The notes beneath the pieces were generated by a model that worked only from the letters and a program-made list of their open reading frames with translations, ran no database searches and was not told where the DNA came from. DNA of 17,418 nt from Rhodocyclaceae bacterium UBA2346 (lineage in GTDB: Bacteria; Pseudomonadota; Gammaproteobacteria; Burkholderiales; Rhodocyclaceae). Of this stretch, positions 1 through 6,997 are shown in pieces. Numbering within the stretch: the stretch's first letter is position 1; every line of letters begins with the position of its first letter. The stretch lies in NCBI GenBank assembly GCA_002344625.1, contig DDUE01000024.1:498-17915 (forward strand). The letters run 5' to 3'. Both the position numbers and the translations under genes were made by a program.

Positions 1-333
1 GGGGGGGAGCCGCTTTATGCCAGTCCGCACACGGTGGTGCCGCCCGAAGTGGCGGGCGGCTGGCTCGACGCGGTCCTGGCCTTGAACTGGAAAAAAGTCG
101 AGCCGGCGGCATTCGCGGCCGCGCAGCTCGCACGCCTTACCGGCGACCGCGCCCGCGACCTGCCGCCCGGGCTGCGTGAAGAAGTGGCGCGGCGGCTGAC
201 CCAGGCGGGCGCGCCCGAGCGCTGGATCAACCAGGTGCGCAGCGTCGTGGCACTGGATGAGGCCGACCGGCGGCGCGCCTTCGGCGAATCGCTGCCGGCG
301 GGCTTGACGCTGATCGAGCGCTCACCCGAATGA
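1..333 (+). CDS. C-terminal fragment of a probable Hsp70-family protein (DUF3731-type)
   Basis: This is an open frame entering from the left edge and ending at TGA 331-333, so only the last 110 residues are present. The peptide (PLYASPHTVVPPEV near the edge, then TGDRARDLP, and FGESLPAGLTLIE close to the stop) resembles the C-terminal DUF3731 extension of proteobacterial Hsp70-like proteins, which follows the actin-fold ATPase domain. That domain would lie outside the window, so the Hsp70 assignment rests on recalled family resemblance and not on visible ATPase motifs. The first seven bases are all G and may be a sequencing artefact, so the first two or three residues are unreliable. The gene converges on ppiC with a 33-base gap. 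Function beyond chaperone-like is not inferable. Confidence 0.55.
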   Translation, partial: GGEPLYASPHTVVPPEVAGGWLDAVLALNWKKVEPAAFAAAQLARLTGDRARDLPPGLREEVARRLTQAGAPERWINQVRSVVALDEADRRRAFGESLPAGLTLIERSPE

Positions 334-358
334 CGCCGTCGCGCGCTCGGGTGGAGCG
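319..358. terminator. Imperfect stem-loop between two convergent genes, possible bidirectional terminator
   Basis: CGCTCACCCGA (319-329) pairs with TCGGGTGGAGCG (347-358) with a single bulged base and a 17-base loop. It spans the stop codon of the upstream gene and lies just before the ppiC stop on the other strand. No T-run follows on either strand, so it is not a canonical intrinsic terminator. Its position between convergent genes is the main support. Confidence 0.3.
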
Positions 359-366
359 TGGCCGCG

Positions 367-648
367 TCAGTCGCGGCGGCTGGTGACTTCGAGCAGGTGA
401 TAGCCGAACTGGGTCTTGACCGGACCCTGAACGACATTGATCGGGGCGCTGAACACCACGGTGTCGAATTCCTTGACCATCTGCCCGGGGCCGAAGGAAC
501 CCAGGTTGCCGCCATCGCGGCCCGACGGGCAGGTCGAGTGTTCTTTTGCCAATTGGGCAAAATCGGCGCCGGCCTCGATCGCGGTCTTCAGTTCGTTGCA
601 GCGGGCTTCGGTATCGACGAGGATGTGGCGGGCAGTGGCTTTGGCCAT
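367..648 (-). CDS. ppiC: Peptidyl-prolyl cis-trans isomerase C, single-domain parvulin
   Basis: This 93-residue protein is a stand-alone parvulin domain, about the size of E. coli PpiC, and has no signal peptide, so it should act in the cytoplasm on Xaa-Pro bonds of folding proteins. It aligns closely with E. coli PpiC: MAKATARHIL at the N-terminus, the STCPSG loop, GGNLGSFGPGQMV, and TQFGYHLLEV near the C-terminus. The expected active-site set is visible: His8, Cys40, Met57, Phe61, Phe81 and His84. The start is supported by AGGAG at 656-660 (complement), seven bases before the ATG. It is convergent with the Hsp70-like gene and divergent from gshA. The family call is very safe; substrates are unknown. 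Confidence 0.95.
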   Translation of the reverse strand: MAKATARHILVDTEARCNELKTAIEAGADFAQLAKEHSTCPSGRDGGNLGSFGPGQMVKEFDTVVFSAPINVVQGPVKTQFGYHLLEVTSRRD

Positions 649-829
649 CGGAGGGCTCCTTGGGTGAAAGAGCCGCAGAGACTACCGCAAACCGGGCCGG
701 AGTCAATCGCCGCGGCGGCGGACCGGCCTGGATATCCCGATCTCCGCTCACCGGCCGAAGACCGTCGGGCGCGCACCCGAATGGTGAGCGCCGCTCATGG
801 TCTGGTGTAAGATGGCCGCCAAACGATTC

Positions 830-851
830 GCCGCAGCCGTTTCGCTGCGGC
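830..851 (+). other. Perfect 8-bp stem-loop in the gshA leader
   Basis: GCCGCAGC (830-837) and GCTGCGGC (844-851) are perfect inverted repeats around a CGTTTC loop. The loop is 19 bases before the gshA start and just before a weak Shine-Dalgarno-like GAGAA at 858-862. There is no T-run, so it is not an intrinsic terminator. If transcribed it would be a stable leader hairpin that could influence initiation of gshA translation or mRNA stability; that role is inference. Confidence 0.35.
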
Positions 852-870
852 CCACGCGAGAACAGCATTT

Positions 871-2166
871 ATGGTCCCACACCTCACCACCGCGCTGACC
901 GGCCCGCTGCTGGAGCTTGAAAAACGCTTTCTCGATTCCGCGAGCGATATCGAGCAGTGGATGCGGGTACAGTGGCAGGATCACATGCCGCCGTTCTACG
1001 GATCGACCGATCTGCGCAATTCGGGCTTCAAGCTCGCGCCGGTCGACATGAACCTGTTTCCGGGCGGATTCAACAATCTGCCGGATGCCTTCATGCCGCT
1101 GTGCGTGCAGGCGGCGCAGGCGGCGATCGAGCGCATCTGCCCGGATGCGCGGCACCTGCTGCTGATTCCCGAGAACCACACCCGCAACCAGTTCTATCTG
1201 CAGAACGTCGCGAAGCTGGTCGCGATCCTGCGTCTCACCGGGCTCAACGTGCGTATCGGCAGCCTCTTGCCCGACATCACCGCGCCGACCACGCTCGAGC
1301 TTCCCGACGGCGCCACGCTGACCCTCGAACCCTTGCTGCGCAAGGACGGGCGGATCGGACTGGCCGGATTCGATCCGTGCGCGGTATTGCTCAACAACGA
1401 TTTGTCGGCCGGCGTGCCGGGGCTGCTCAGGGGGCTGGACGAACAGTGGGTGATTCCGCCCCTGCATGCCGGCTGGCATGTTCGGCGCAAGTCCCGCCAC
1501 GCCGCGGCCTACGACCGGGTGGCGCGCGAGTTCGCCGATGTCATCGGCATCGATCCGTGGCGCATCAACCCCGAGTTCGGGGTGTGCGGGCAGATCAACT
1601 TCCAGGAGCGCACCGGCGAGGAATGCCTGGCTGCGCAGGTGGATGCGCTGCTTACCGGGATTCGCGCCAAGTATCGGGAGTACGGCATCACCGAGACGCC
1701 GTTCGTGGTGGTCAAGGCCGATGCCGGCACCTACGGCATGGGCGTCATGACGGTCAAGGACGCGTCCGAGGTGATCGGGCTCAACCGCCGCCAGCGCAAC
1801 AAGATGGCCGTGGTCAAGGAAGGCCTACAGGTGCACGAAGTGATCATCCAGGAGGGCGTGCATACTTTCGAGACGCTCGATTCGGCGGTGGCCGAGCCGG
1901 TGATCTACATGATGGACCATTATGTGGTGGGCGGTTTCTACCGGGTGCATACCGAGCGCGGCCGGGACGAGAATCTCAATGCGCCGGGCATGCATTTCCG
2001 TCCGCTGGCCTTCGACACCTGCTGCACGCTGCCGGACAGCGGCCAGGCGCCGGATGCGCCGCCGAACCGCTTCTACGCCTATGGTGTGGTCGCACGTCTG
2101 GCCCTGCTGGCCGCGTCGGTCGAGATCGAGGAGACCGCGCCGGCCGAAGCCGAAGCGCTGGTCTGA
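871..2166 (+). CDS. gshA: Glutamate-cysteine ligase (Acidithiobacillus/betaproteobacterial type)
   Basis: This protein catalyses the first, ATP-dependent step of glutathione synthesis, joining the gamma-carboxyl of glutamate to cysteine. The 431-residue protein matches the GshA family first defined in Acidithiobacillus ferrooxidans and common in betaproteobacteria, which differs in sequence from E. coli GshA. Visible signatures are the N-terminal PPFYGSTDLRNSGFKLAPVD stretch, running into MNLFPGGFNNL (to about residue 70), the NPEFGVCGQINF region, and the nucleotide-site-like VVKADAGTYGMGVM around residues 280-293. The length is normal for the family. The ATG at 871 follows GAGAA (858-862) at a reasonable distance. 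gshB starts 24 bases after the stop, so both steps of the pathway are probably co-transcribed. Soluble cytoplasmic enzyme. No oddities seen. Confidence 0.93.
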   Translation: MVPHLTTALTGPLLELEKRFLDSASDIEQWMRVQWQDHMPPFYGSTDLRNSGFKLAPVDMNLFPGGFNNLPDAFMPLCVQAAQAAIERICPDARHLLLIPENHTRNQFYLQNVAKLVAILRLTGLNVRIGSLLPDITAPTTLELPDGATLTLEPLLRKDGRIGLAGFDPCAVLLNNDLSAGVPGLLRGLDEQWVIPPLHAGWHVRRKSRHAAAYDRVAREFADVIGIDPWRINPEFGVCGQINFQERTGEECLAAQVDALLTGIRAKYREYGITETPFVVVKADAGTYGMGVMTVKDASEVIGLNRRQRNKMAVVKEGLQVHEVIIQEGVHTFETLDSAVAEPVIYMMDHYVVGGFYRVHTERGRDENLNAPGMHFRPLAFDTCCTLPDSGQAPDAPPNRFYAYGVVARLALLAASVEIEETAPAEAEALV

Positions 2167-2190
2167 ACAGCACCGGAATACCGAGCACTC

Positions 2191-3144
2191 ATGGCACGCA
2201 GCCTCAAACTCGCCTTCATTCTCGATCCGCTCGAGCATCTGAAACCCTACAAGGACTCGAGCGTCGCGATGATGCGCGAGGCGACCCGGCGCGGTCACGC
2301 GGTCTTTGCGGTGCGGCGCGAGGCGTTGGCCTGGCGGGACGGGGTGGTGTCCGCGCGGGCGGTTTCCCTGCGCGTCTCGGCTGACGATCATGCCTGGTAC
2401 GAGGCCGGCCAGACCGCCGAGACGCCGCTCGCTGCGTTCGATGCGGTGGTGATGCGCCAGGATCCGCCCTTCGATTTCGAGTATGTCGCCGCCACCTGGC
2501 TGCTCGAGCGGGCGGTGGCGGGCGGCGCGCGGGTGTTCAACGACCCGCGCGCGATTCGTGATCATTCCGAAAAGCTCGCGATCACCGAATTCGCGCAGTT
2601 CATCGCGACCACGCTGGTGTCGCGCGAAGCGGTGGACATCCACGCCTTCATCTCCGAATTCGGCGACGTGGTGTTGAAACCGCTCGACGGCATGGGCGGC
2701 AGCCAGATTTTCAGGGTGCGCGCGGATGACCCCAATCGCAATGTGATCGTCGAAACCCTGACCGTCGATGGGCGGCGCACGATCATGGCGCAGCGCTATC
2801 TGCCCGAGATCGTCGAGGGCGACAAGCGGGTGCTGATCATCGGGGGCGAGGTCGTGCCGTATGCGCTCGCGCGCATTCCCAAGGCGGGCGAAACCCGTGG
2901 CAATCTCGCCGCCGGCGGGCGCGGCGTGGCCATGCCGCTGACCGCGCGCGAGCGCGAGATTGCCGAGGCGCTCGCACCGGTGCTGTGGGCGCGCGGTCTG
3001 ATGGTGATCGGACTCGACGTCATCGGCGGCTGCCTGACCGAGGTCAATTGCACCAGCCCCACCTGCTTCGTCGAGATCGGCGCGCAGACCGGGTTTTCGG
3101 TTGCCGGACTGTTCGTCGACAAGCTCGAAGCTGCCTGCGCATGA
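2191..3144 (+). CDS. gshB: Glutathione synthetase
   Basis: This protein adds glycine to gamma-glutamylcysteine using ATP, completing glutathione. The 317-residue length equals the usual prokaryotic GshB. The N-terminal domain (KLAFILDPLEHLKPYKDSS) matches the E. coli pattern MDPI..I..KKDSS. It is followed by VVMRQDPPFDFEYVAATWLL, then the ATP-grasp core: LKPLDGMGGSQIFRV (about residues 162-176), QRYLPEIVEGDKRVLI, and a C-terminal metal/nucleotide motif TEVNCTSPTCFVEI near residue 284. It sits directly behind gshA, and its TGA overlaps the ATG of apbE (ATGA at 3141-3144), which indicates translational coupling. Cytoplasmic ATP-grasp enzyme, functionally intact as far as the sequence shows. Confidence 0.97.
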   Translation: MARSLKLAFILDPLEHLKPYKDSSVAMMREATRRGHAVFAVRREALAWRDGVVSARAVSLRVSADDHAWYEAGQTAETPLAAFDAVVMRQDPPFDFEYVAATWLLERAVAGGARVFNDPRAIRDHSEKLAITEFAQFIATTLVSREAVDIHAFISEFGDVVLKPLDGMGGSQIFRVRADDPNRNVIVETLTVDGRRTIMAQRYLPEIVEGDKRVLIIGGEVVPYALARIPKAGETRGNLAAGGRGVAMPLTAREREIAEALAPVLWARGLMVIGLDVIGGCLTEVNCTSPTCFVEIGAQTGFSVAGLFVDKLEAACA

Positions 3145-4199
3145 TCCGCGGCGAGGTTCTTGTTCGCCGCCTGGCTGCGGCGTTTCTCGCATTGCTCGTC
3201 GTCGTCGCGTCGCAGGGGTGTTCGCGCCCGCAGGTGATGCACCAGGAGGCGTACGTATTCGGCACGCGGGTCGATCTGAGCGTGTATGGCGAGACCGCCG
3301 AGACCGCCGAGACCGCCATGGCCGCGGTGCTGCGAGAGTTCGATCGCCTGCATCGTAGCTATCACGCCTGGGAGCCGTCCGAGCTCACCCGGCTGAACGA
3401 GGCGATCGCGCGCGGCGAGCGTATCGAGGTGTCGGACGAGCTTGCCGCGCTGCTGAGGGATGCGCAACGGCTGGCCGCGCTCGGCGACGGCCTCTTCGAT
3501 CCGGCCATTGGCAGCTTGATCGCGCTGTGGGGGTTTCATGACGACGAATTCGTGCCGGTCCGCCCCGAACCCGATGCGCTTGCGGCGCTGATCGCAGCCC
3601 ATCCGCGCATGACCGATCTGAGCATCGATGGCAACTGGGTCTCGAGTGCCAATCCGGCGGTGCGGATCGACCTGGGCGGGTACGCCAAGGGCTATGCGCT
3701 CGACCGGGCGGTCGCGATCTTGCGCGAGCGCGGCATCGCGAATGCGCTGGTGAACATCGGCGGCAATGTCATGGCCTTGGGCGGCAAGGGAAATACGCCG
3801 TGGCGCCTGGGCATCCAGCATCCGCGTGAGCCGCGCCCGCTCGCAACCCTGCCGATCTACGACGGCGAGGCGATCGGCACCTCGGGCGACTACCAGCGGT
3901 TTTTCGAACTCGACGGTGTGCGCTACGCCCACCTGCTCGATCCGCGCAGCGGCGAGCCTGCGCGCGGAACGCAGTCCTTGTCGGTGTTGATCACGCCGCG
4001 CGCCGATGCCGGCACGCTCTCGGATGCCGCCAGCAAGCCCGCGTTCATCGCCGCCGACGGCTGGCGCGAGCAAACCCGCCGCTACGGCATCGAGCATGCG
4101 TTGAGGGTCGATCAGGATGGCGTGATCGAGGTCACGCGGGCATTGCGTGCGCGCCTGCAGTTCCCGTCCGGCATCGGGCCGGTGCGGGTCGTCGATTGA
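3141..4199 (+). CDS. apbE: FAD:protein FMN transferase, putative lipoprotein
   Basis: ApbE attaches FMN from FAD to a Thr/Ser of target flavoproteins such as RnfG, NqrC or related redox proteins outside the cytoplasmic membrane. This 352-residue protein begins with MIRGEVLVRRL and a hydrophobic stretch ending in VASQGC, so Cys27 is a probable lipidation site, although the SQGC box is not a textbook lipobox. Family motifs follow: VFGTRVDLSVYG (39-50), DLGGYAKGYALD (177-188), NIGGNVMALGG (205-215), GTSGDYQRFF (246-255), HLLDPRSGEP (264-273), and TLSDAASKPAFI (292-303), which carries the metal-binding Asp and Ser. The start overlaps the gshB stop. Residues 51-59 are three exact copies of a 9-base repeat (ETA x3). 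No obvious flavinylation target is encoded nearby. Confidence 0.93.
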   Translation: MIRGEVLVRRLAAAFLALLVVVASQGCSRPQVMHQEAYVFGTRVDLSVYGETAETAETAMAAVLREFDRLHRSYHAWEPSELTRLNEAIARGERIEVSDELAALLRDAQRLAALGDGLFDPAIGSLIALWGFHDDEFVPVRPEPDALAALIAAHPRMTDLSIDGNWVSSANPAVRIDLGGYAKGYALDRAVAILRERGIANALVNIGGNVMALGGKGNTPWRLGIQHPREPRPLATLPIYDGEAIGTSGDYQRFFELDGVRYAHLLDPRSGEPARGTQSLSVLITPRADAGTLSDAASKPAFIAADGWREQTRRYGIEHALRVDQDGVIEVTRALRARLQFPSGIGPVRVVD

Positions 4200-5116
4200 C
4201 CGATGCGGACGTGCCACTGATGCCTGCGCAGAAAGCCGAGCTGGATCGCCTCGCGGTCGTGATGATGGTGTTGATGTGCGCCGTCCTGGGCGTGCAGAAC
4301 GTGGTCGTCAAATGGGGCAACGAGGGCATTTCGCCGATCTGGCAGTCGGGACTGCGTTCGGCCGGCGCGGCCGTGCTGGTCTGGGTGTGGGCGCAATGGC
4401 GTGGAATCCGCTTGTGGGATGCCGACGGCACCCTGTGGCCGGGTATCGCGACCGGGGCGCTGTTTGCCGGCGAGTTCGGCATGATCTTCACCGCGCTGCA
4501 ATTCACCGATGCCTCGCGCGGGGTGATCTTCTTATATACCGCGCCTTTTTTCGTGGCGCTGGGCGCGTTGTGGTGGCTGCCGAACGAGAATATGCGCAAG
4601 GCGCAGTGGCTGGGCATGGCGCTGGCGTTCGCCGGGGTGTTGCTGCTGTTTGGCGAGAACCTCGTCCGCCCGGCCGGGACGGCCTGGATCGGCGACCTGA
4701 TGATGCTGGTGGGGGCGCTCTTGTGGGCGGCCACCACGCTGACCGTCAAGGCGACCGTACTCGCGCGCAGCGCGCCCGAAAAGACGCTGTTGTACCAGTT
4801 GGGGGTGTCCGCGCTGGTGTTGCCGCTACTGGCGCTCGCGTTCGGCGAGGCCGGGGTGTTCGCCCCGAGCGCGCGCGTGTGGGCGTCGCTCGCCTATCAG
4901 ATCGTGGTGGTCGCGAGCGGGGCCTACCTCGCCTGGTTCTGGCTGATCCGCCGCTATCCCGCCACCCGGATCTCGTCGTTCTCGTTCCTGACCCCGGTCA
5001 TGGGTGTGCTCGCCGGGGTGCTGCTGCTGGATGAACCGCTGACCCCCCTGGTCGTGCTGGCACTGCTGCTGGTGGGCATGGGGATCTGGATCGCCAATCG
5101 GCCGGCGAAGGCCTGA
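4196..5116 (+). CDS. DMT-superfamily (EamA) transporter
   Basis: This is an inner-membrane protein of up to 306 residues with about ten hydrophobic segments in two repeated EamA halves, typical of drug/metabolite exporters. Recognisable stretches include ALQFTDASRGVIFLYTAPFF in the first half and SSFSFLTPVMGVLAGVLLLDEPLT in the second, the conserved EamA segment that ends each repeat. The longest reading starts at TTG 4196 and overlaps the apbE stop by four bases. GTG 4211 and ATG 4220 are alternatives in the same frame, and none has a clear Shine-Dalgarno, so translational coupling to apbE is likely. The substrate cannot be read from sequence. Its place behind gshA-gshB-apbE suggests a thiol, amino acid or related metabolite, but that is only inference. 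Confidence 0.88.
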   Translation: MTDADVPLMPAQKAELDRLAVVMMVLMCAVLGVQNVVVKWGNEGISPIWQSGLRSAGAAVLVWVWAQWRGIRLWDADGTLWPGIATGALFAGEFGMIFTALQFTDASRGVIFLYTAPFFVALGALWWLPNENMRKAQWLGMALAFAGVLLLFGENLVRPAGTAWIGDLMMLVGALLWAATTLTVKATVLARSAPEKTLLYQLGVSALVLPLLALAFGEAGVFAPSARVWASLAYQIVVVASGAYLAWFWLIRRYPATRISSFSFLTPVMGVLAGVLLLDEPLTPLVVLALLLVGMGIWIANRPAKA

Positions 5117-5205
5117 GCCGGGAACGCGGGGCTTGATGCCGCGGCGCGATACCTGTACATGTCGGATCGAGTGTCCAAGACTGATCGTCAAACCGGAGAC
5201 AAAAC

Positions 5206-6075
5206 ATGAATGCCGAATTTTTGCAAGCGGTCGATGAGCGTAGTGCCAGTGCCCGCGCGTCGGGCGACCTGTTGCCGATACAGGCGGAGGAAACCGTTCT
5301 CGAAGACGCCGGCCTGCGCTTCATCGTGCGCTGGGTGTCGTCGCTTGCCGTCAAGGATGCCGCCAAGGTGACGCTCCCCGGCGGGCCGCGCGATCCGGAT
5401 TTCAATCCGTTTCTGGCGCCCGAGCCCGCGTTGACGGTGGGGCCGGTGGGTGAGCACCATGTCGCGATCCTGAACAAGTTTCCGGTGTGCGATCGTCACC
5501 TGGTGTTGGCCAGGCGGACCTTCGAAGAGCAACTGATTCCGCTGGCGCCGATCGACTTCGCCGCGCTGGCGCGGGTGATGGGCGAATACGGCGGGCTGGG
5601 CTTCTACAACGGCGGAGCGCCGGCGGGGGCGAGCCAGCGCCACAAGCACGTCCAGTGGATTCCGGCGGCGGCGGGCAATGCGTCGCTGCGGCTGCTGGCG
5701 AACGGGCTGCCGGCGACGCTCGCCGAGCACGGTCTCGCGCGCCATCCGGCGCTACCGATGCAGCACTGCTTCGTCAGGGTCAGGAACGCCACCGGTACGT
5801 CGGTCGAGGTTGCGGCACACAGCATGCATACCGCGTTCGGGCTGGCATGCAGAGGCTTGGCGCTGACGCCCGACGTCAACGGTCTGCTGCCCTCGTTCAA
5901 TTTGTTGACCGGCGACGGCTGGCTGATGCTGGTGCCGCGCAGTCGCGAGCATTTTGACGAGGTATCGATCAACGCGCTGTCATACGGCGGCACGCTCTAC
6001 GTGCGCCGGCCGGAGCAGGTCGAGGCGATTCGCGCGACCGGCCCGCTGCGTGTGCTGGCCGCGGTGGGGTGTTAA
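5206..6075 (+). CDS. ATP adenylyltransferase / Ap4A phosphorylase (HIT-like)
   Basis: This protein probably splits diadenosine tetraphosphate with phosphate into ATP and ADP, or runs the reverse adenylyl transfer, lowering Ap4A alarmone levels. The 289-residue protein has the Apa1/Apa2 layout: VAILNKFPVCDRHLVLARR (86-104) corresponds to the family's LNKF...RH stretch. GASQRHKHVQ (141-150) holds the HxHxQ catalytic motif with His146, His148 and Gln150. The C-terminal GTLYV and GPLRVL stretches match the family's closing segment. GGAGA at 5195-5199 is six bases before ATG 5206, a clear ribosome binding site. It follows the DMT gene after an 89-base gap on the same strand and could be read through from the gsh operon or have its own promoter. 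It converges with the RquA-like gene. Confidence 0.88.
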   Translation: MNAEFLQAVDERSASARASGDLLPIQAEETVLEDAGLRFIVRWVSSLAVKDAAKVTLPGGPRDPDFNPFLAPEPALTVGPVGEHHVAILNKFPVCDRHLVLARRTFEEQLIPLAPIDFAALARVMGEYGGLGFYNGGAPAGASQRHKHVQWIPAAAGNASLRLLANGLPATLAEHGLARHPALPMQHCFVRVRNATGTSVEVAAHSMHTAFGLACRGLALTPDVNGLLPSFNLLTGDGWLMLVPRSREHFDEVSINALSYGGTLYVRRPEQVEAIRATGPLRVLAAVGC

Positions 6076-6115
6076 CGGTCCGTGCTGCCAGCCGCGGTGT
6101 GGCGTGGCTTCTGCG

Positions 6116-6826
6116 TCAGGCAGCGGCGGGTTTGCGGGTTGCGAGGACGTGTTGATACAGGCCGCCGAATACCGTGCGGCGTTGCCAGGTGAAATCGCTT
6201 GACCGGGGGCTCATGGATTCGATCGGCACATCGAGCAGCGACGGTGCATACGGCTCCAGCCAGCGGAACACGAGCTTCATCACCGGAGCCAGCGGATGCC
6301 AGCGGCGAGGGCGGTGATAGTCGACGAACAAAGCCTTGCCTCCGGGTTCGACCGCTGCCAGAAGGTTGTCGACGATCTTTGCCCGCTGGTGCTCGGGCAC
6401 CTCGTGGAGCAGGAAGAAACAGCACACGCCCTGGTAGGTCTTGTCGAGTGGCAGGGTGAGATCGGCCTGGCGCGCCTGGGCATGGGGCAGGTCGGCAAAC
6501 TTGCGCCGTACGTTGGCGACCTGGATCGGGGCGACATCGACCACGTCGAGTGCACCCTCGGCGCCCACCTGGCGCGCCAGCATCGGCGAGAAGTCGCCAT
6601 AGACACAGGCGGCCTGCAATACCCGCTGCCCAGTCGAAAACTCGGCAACCGCAGCCTGCATCAGGCGACCGGCATTGCCCCACAGGATCGCGGAGACGAC
6701 CAGGCTGCGGTCCAGCCACGGCAGTGTGCGATGATTGAGGTAGGCCCAGGTGTACGTGGTGCTGAGGTACTCGGGGATGGCGTGTGTATCGCAGGGCGTC
6801 TGCGGTTCGGCGCTTAGTCTCGGCAT
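6116..6826 (-). CDS. RquA-like SAM-dependent enzyme, possible rhodoquinone biosynthesis
   Basis: This 236-residue class I methyltransferase-fold protein carries signatures I associate with RquA, the enzyme that turns ubiquinone into rhodoquinone by transferring an amino group from SAM. These are EYLSTTYTWAYLN (19-31), SAILWGNAGRL (45-55), a non-standard motif I VLQAACVYGDFSPML (69-83) in place of the usual GxGxG loop, LDVVDVAPIQ (93-102), CCFFLLHEVPE (135-145), PGGKALFVDYHRP (161-173) and a C-terminal FGGLYQ (220-225). The acidic residue after strand beta-2 (D97) is retained. Upstream parts such as VVSAILWGN differ from the LVNLILWGN I recall for Rhodospirillum-type RquA, so it may be a sister clade of unknown activity; I therefore give no symbol. 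The start has only a weak ribosome site. Monocistronic or downstream of the 83-residue ORF. Confidence 0.72.
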   Translation of the reverse strand: MPRLSAEPQTPCDTHAIPEYLSTTYTWAYLNHRTLPWLDRSLVVSAILWGNAGRLMQAAVAEFSTGQRVLQAACVYGDFSPMLARQVGAEGALDVVDVAPIQVANVRRKFADLPHAQARQADLTLPLDKTYQGVCCFFLLHEVPEHQRAKIVDNLLAAVEPGGKALFVDYHRPRRWHPLAPVMKLVFRWLEPYAPSLLDVPIESMSPRSSDFTWQRRTVFGGLYQHVLATRKPAAA

Positions 6827-6881
6827 CGTCGGCCTGTTGTGTGTGCTTGAACGTTACGAGGGAACTCAGCGAAATCGCTCG

Positions 6882-6899
6882 GCACGGCGCGCGCCGTGC
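6882..6899 (-). promoter_or_regulatory. 18-bp perfect palindrome at the predicted transcription start of the RquA-like gene
   Basis: GCACGGCGCGCGCCGTGC is a perfect dyad located 56-73 bases before the RquA-like ATG on the minus strand. It lies immediately downstream of a candidate extended -10 element, so it would cover about +1 to +18. No T-run follows on either strand, which argues against an intrinsic terminator. An operator is the simplest reading, but an RNA hairpin in the leader is equally possible. Confidence 0.35.
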
Positions 6900-6905
6900 G
6901 ATTCA

Positions 6906-6914
6906 AAGATAGCA
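6906..6914 (-). promoter_or_regulatory. Candidate extended -10 element (TGCTATCTT) for the RquA-like gene
   Basis: Read on the minus strand, TGC precedes TATCTT (6906-6911), an extended -10 form with four of six consensus matches. The hexamer 17 bases upstream (TGCTGC) is a poor -35. The predicted transcript would start near 6899, at the edge of the 18-bp palindrome. This rests on motif matching only. Confidence 0.3.
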
Positions 6915-6943
6915 CGATTTACTGCAGTGCAGCATCGATATGT

Positions 6944-6959
6944 CGAATCCGGGGATTCG
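6944..6959. other. Second dyad (7-bp arms) upstream of the RquA-like gene
   Basis: CGAATCC and GGATTCG are perfect inverted repeats separated by GG. The element is about 39 bases after the stop of the 83-residue ORF and about 50 bases upstream of the predicted RquA-like transcription start. It could be a regulator site or part of a transcription end for the small ORF. No T-run is present. Confidence 0.3.
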
Positions 6960-6997
6960 CTATGGCAATGTAGTCAGTGCCCGGACGAGATCCAGAT

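Noticed and set aside
227..868. 213-residue minus-strand frame overlapping ppiC and the ppiC-gshA gap
   Set aside because: It is in a different frame from ppiC, is rich in Arg and Pro, and covers a clear parvulin gene.
957..2384. 475-residue frame overlapping gshA and the start of gshB
   Set aside because: It is an alternative frame on the same strand as gshA, rich in Arg, Gly and Ala. gshA is clearly the real gene.
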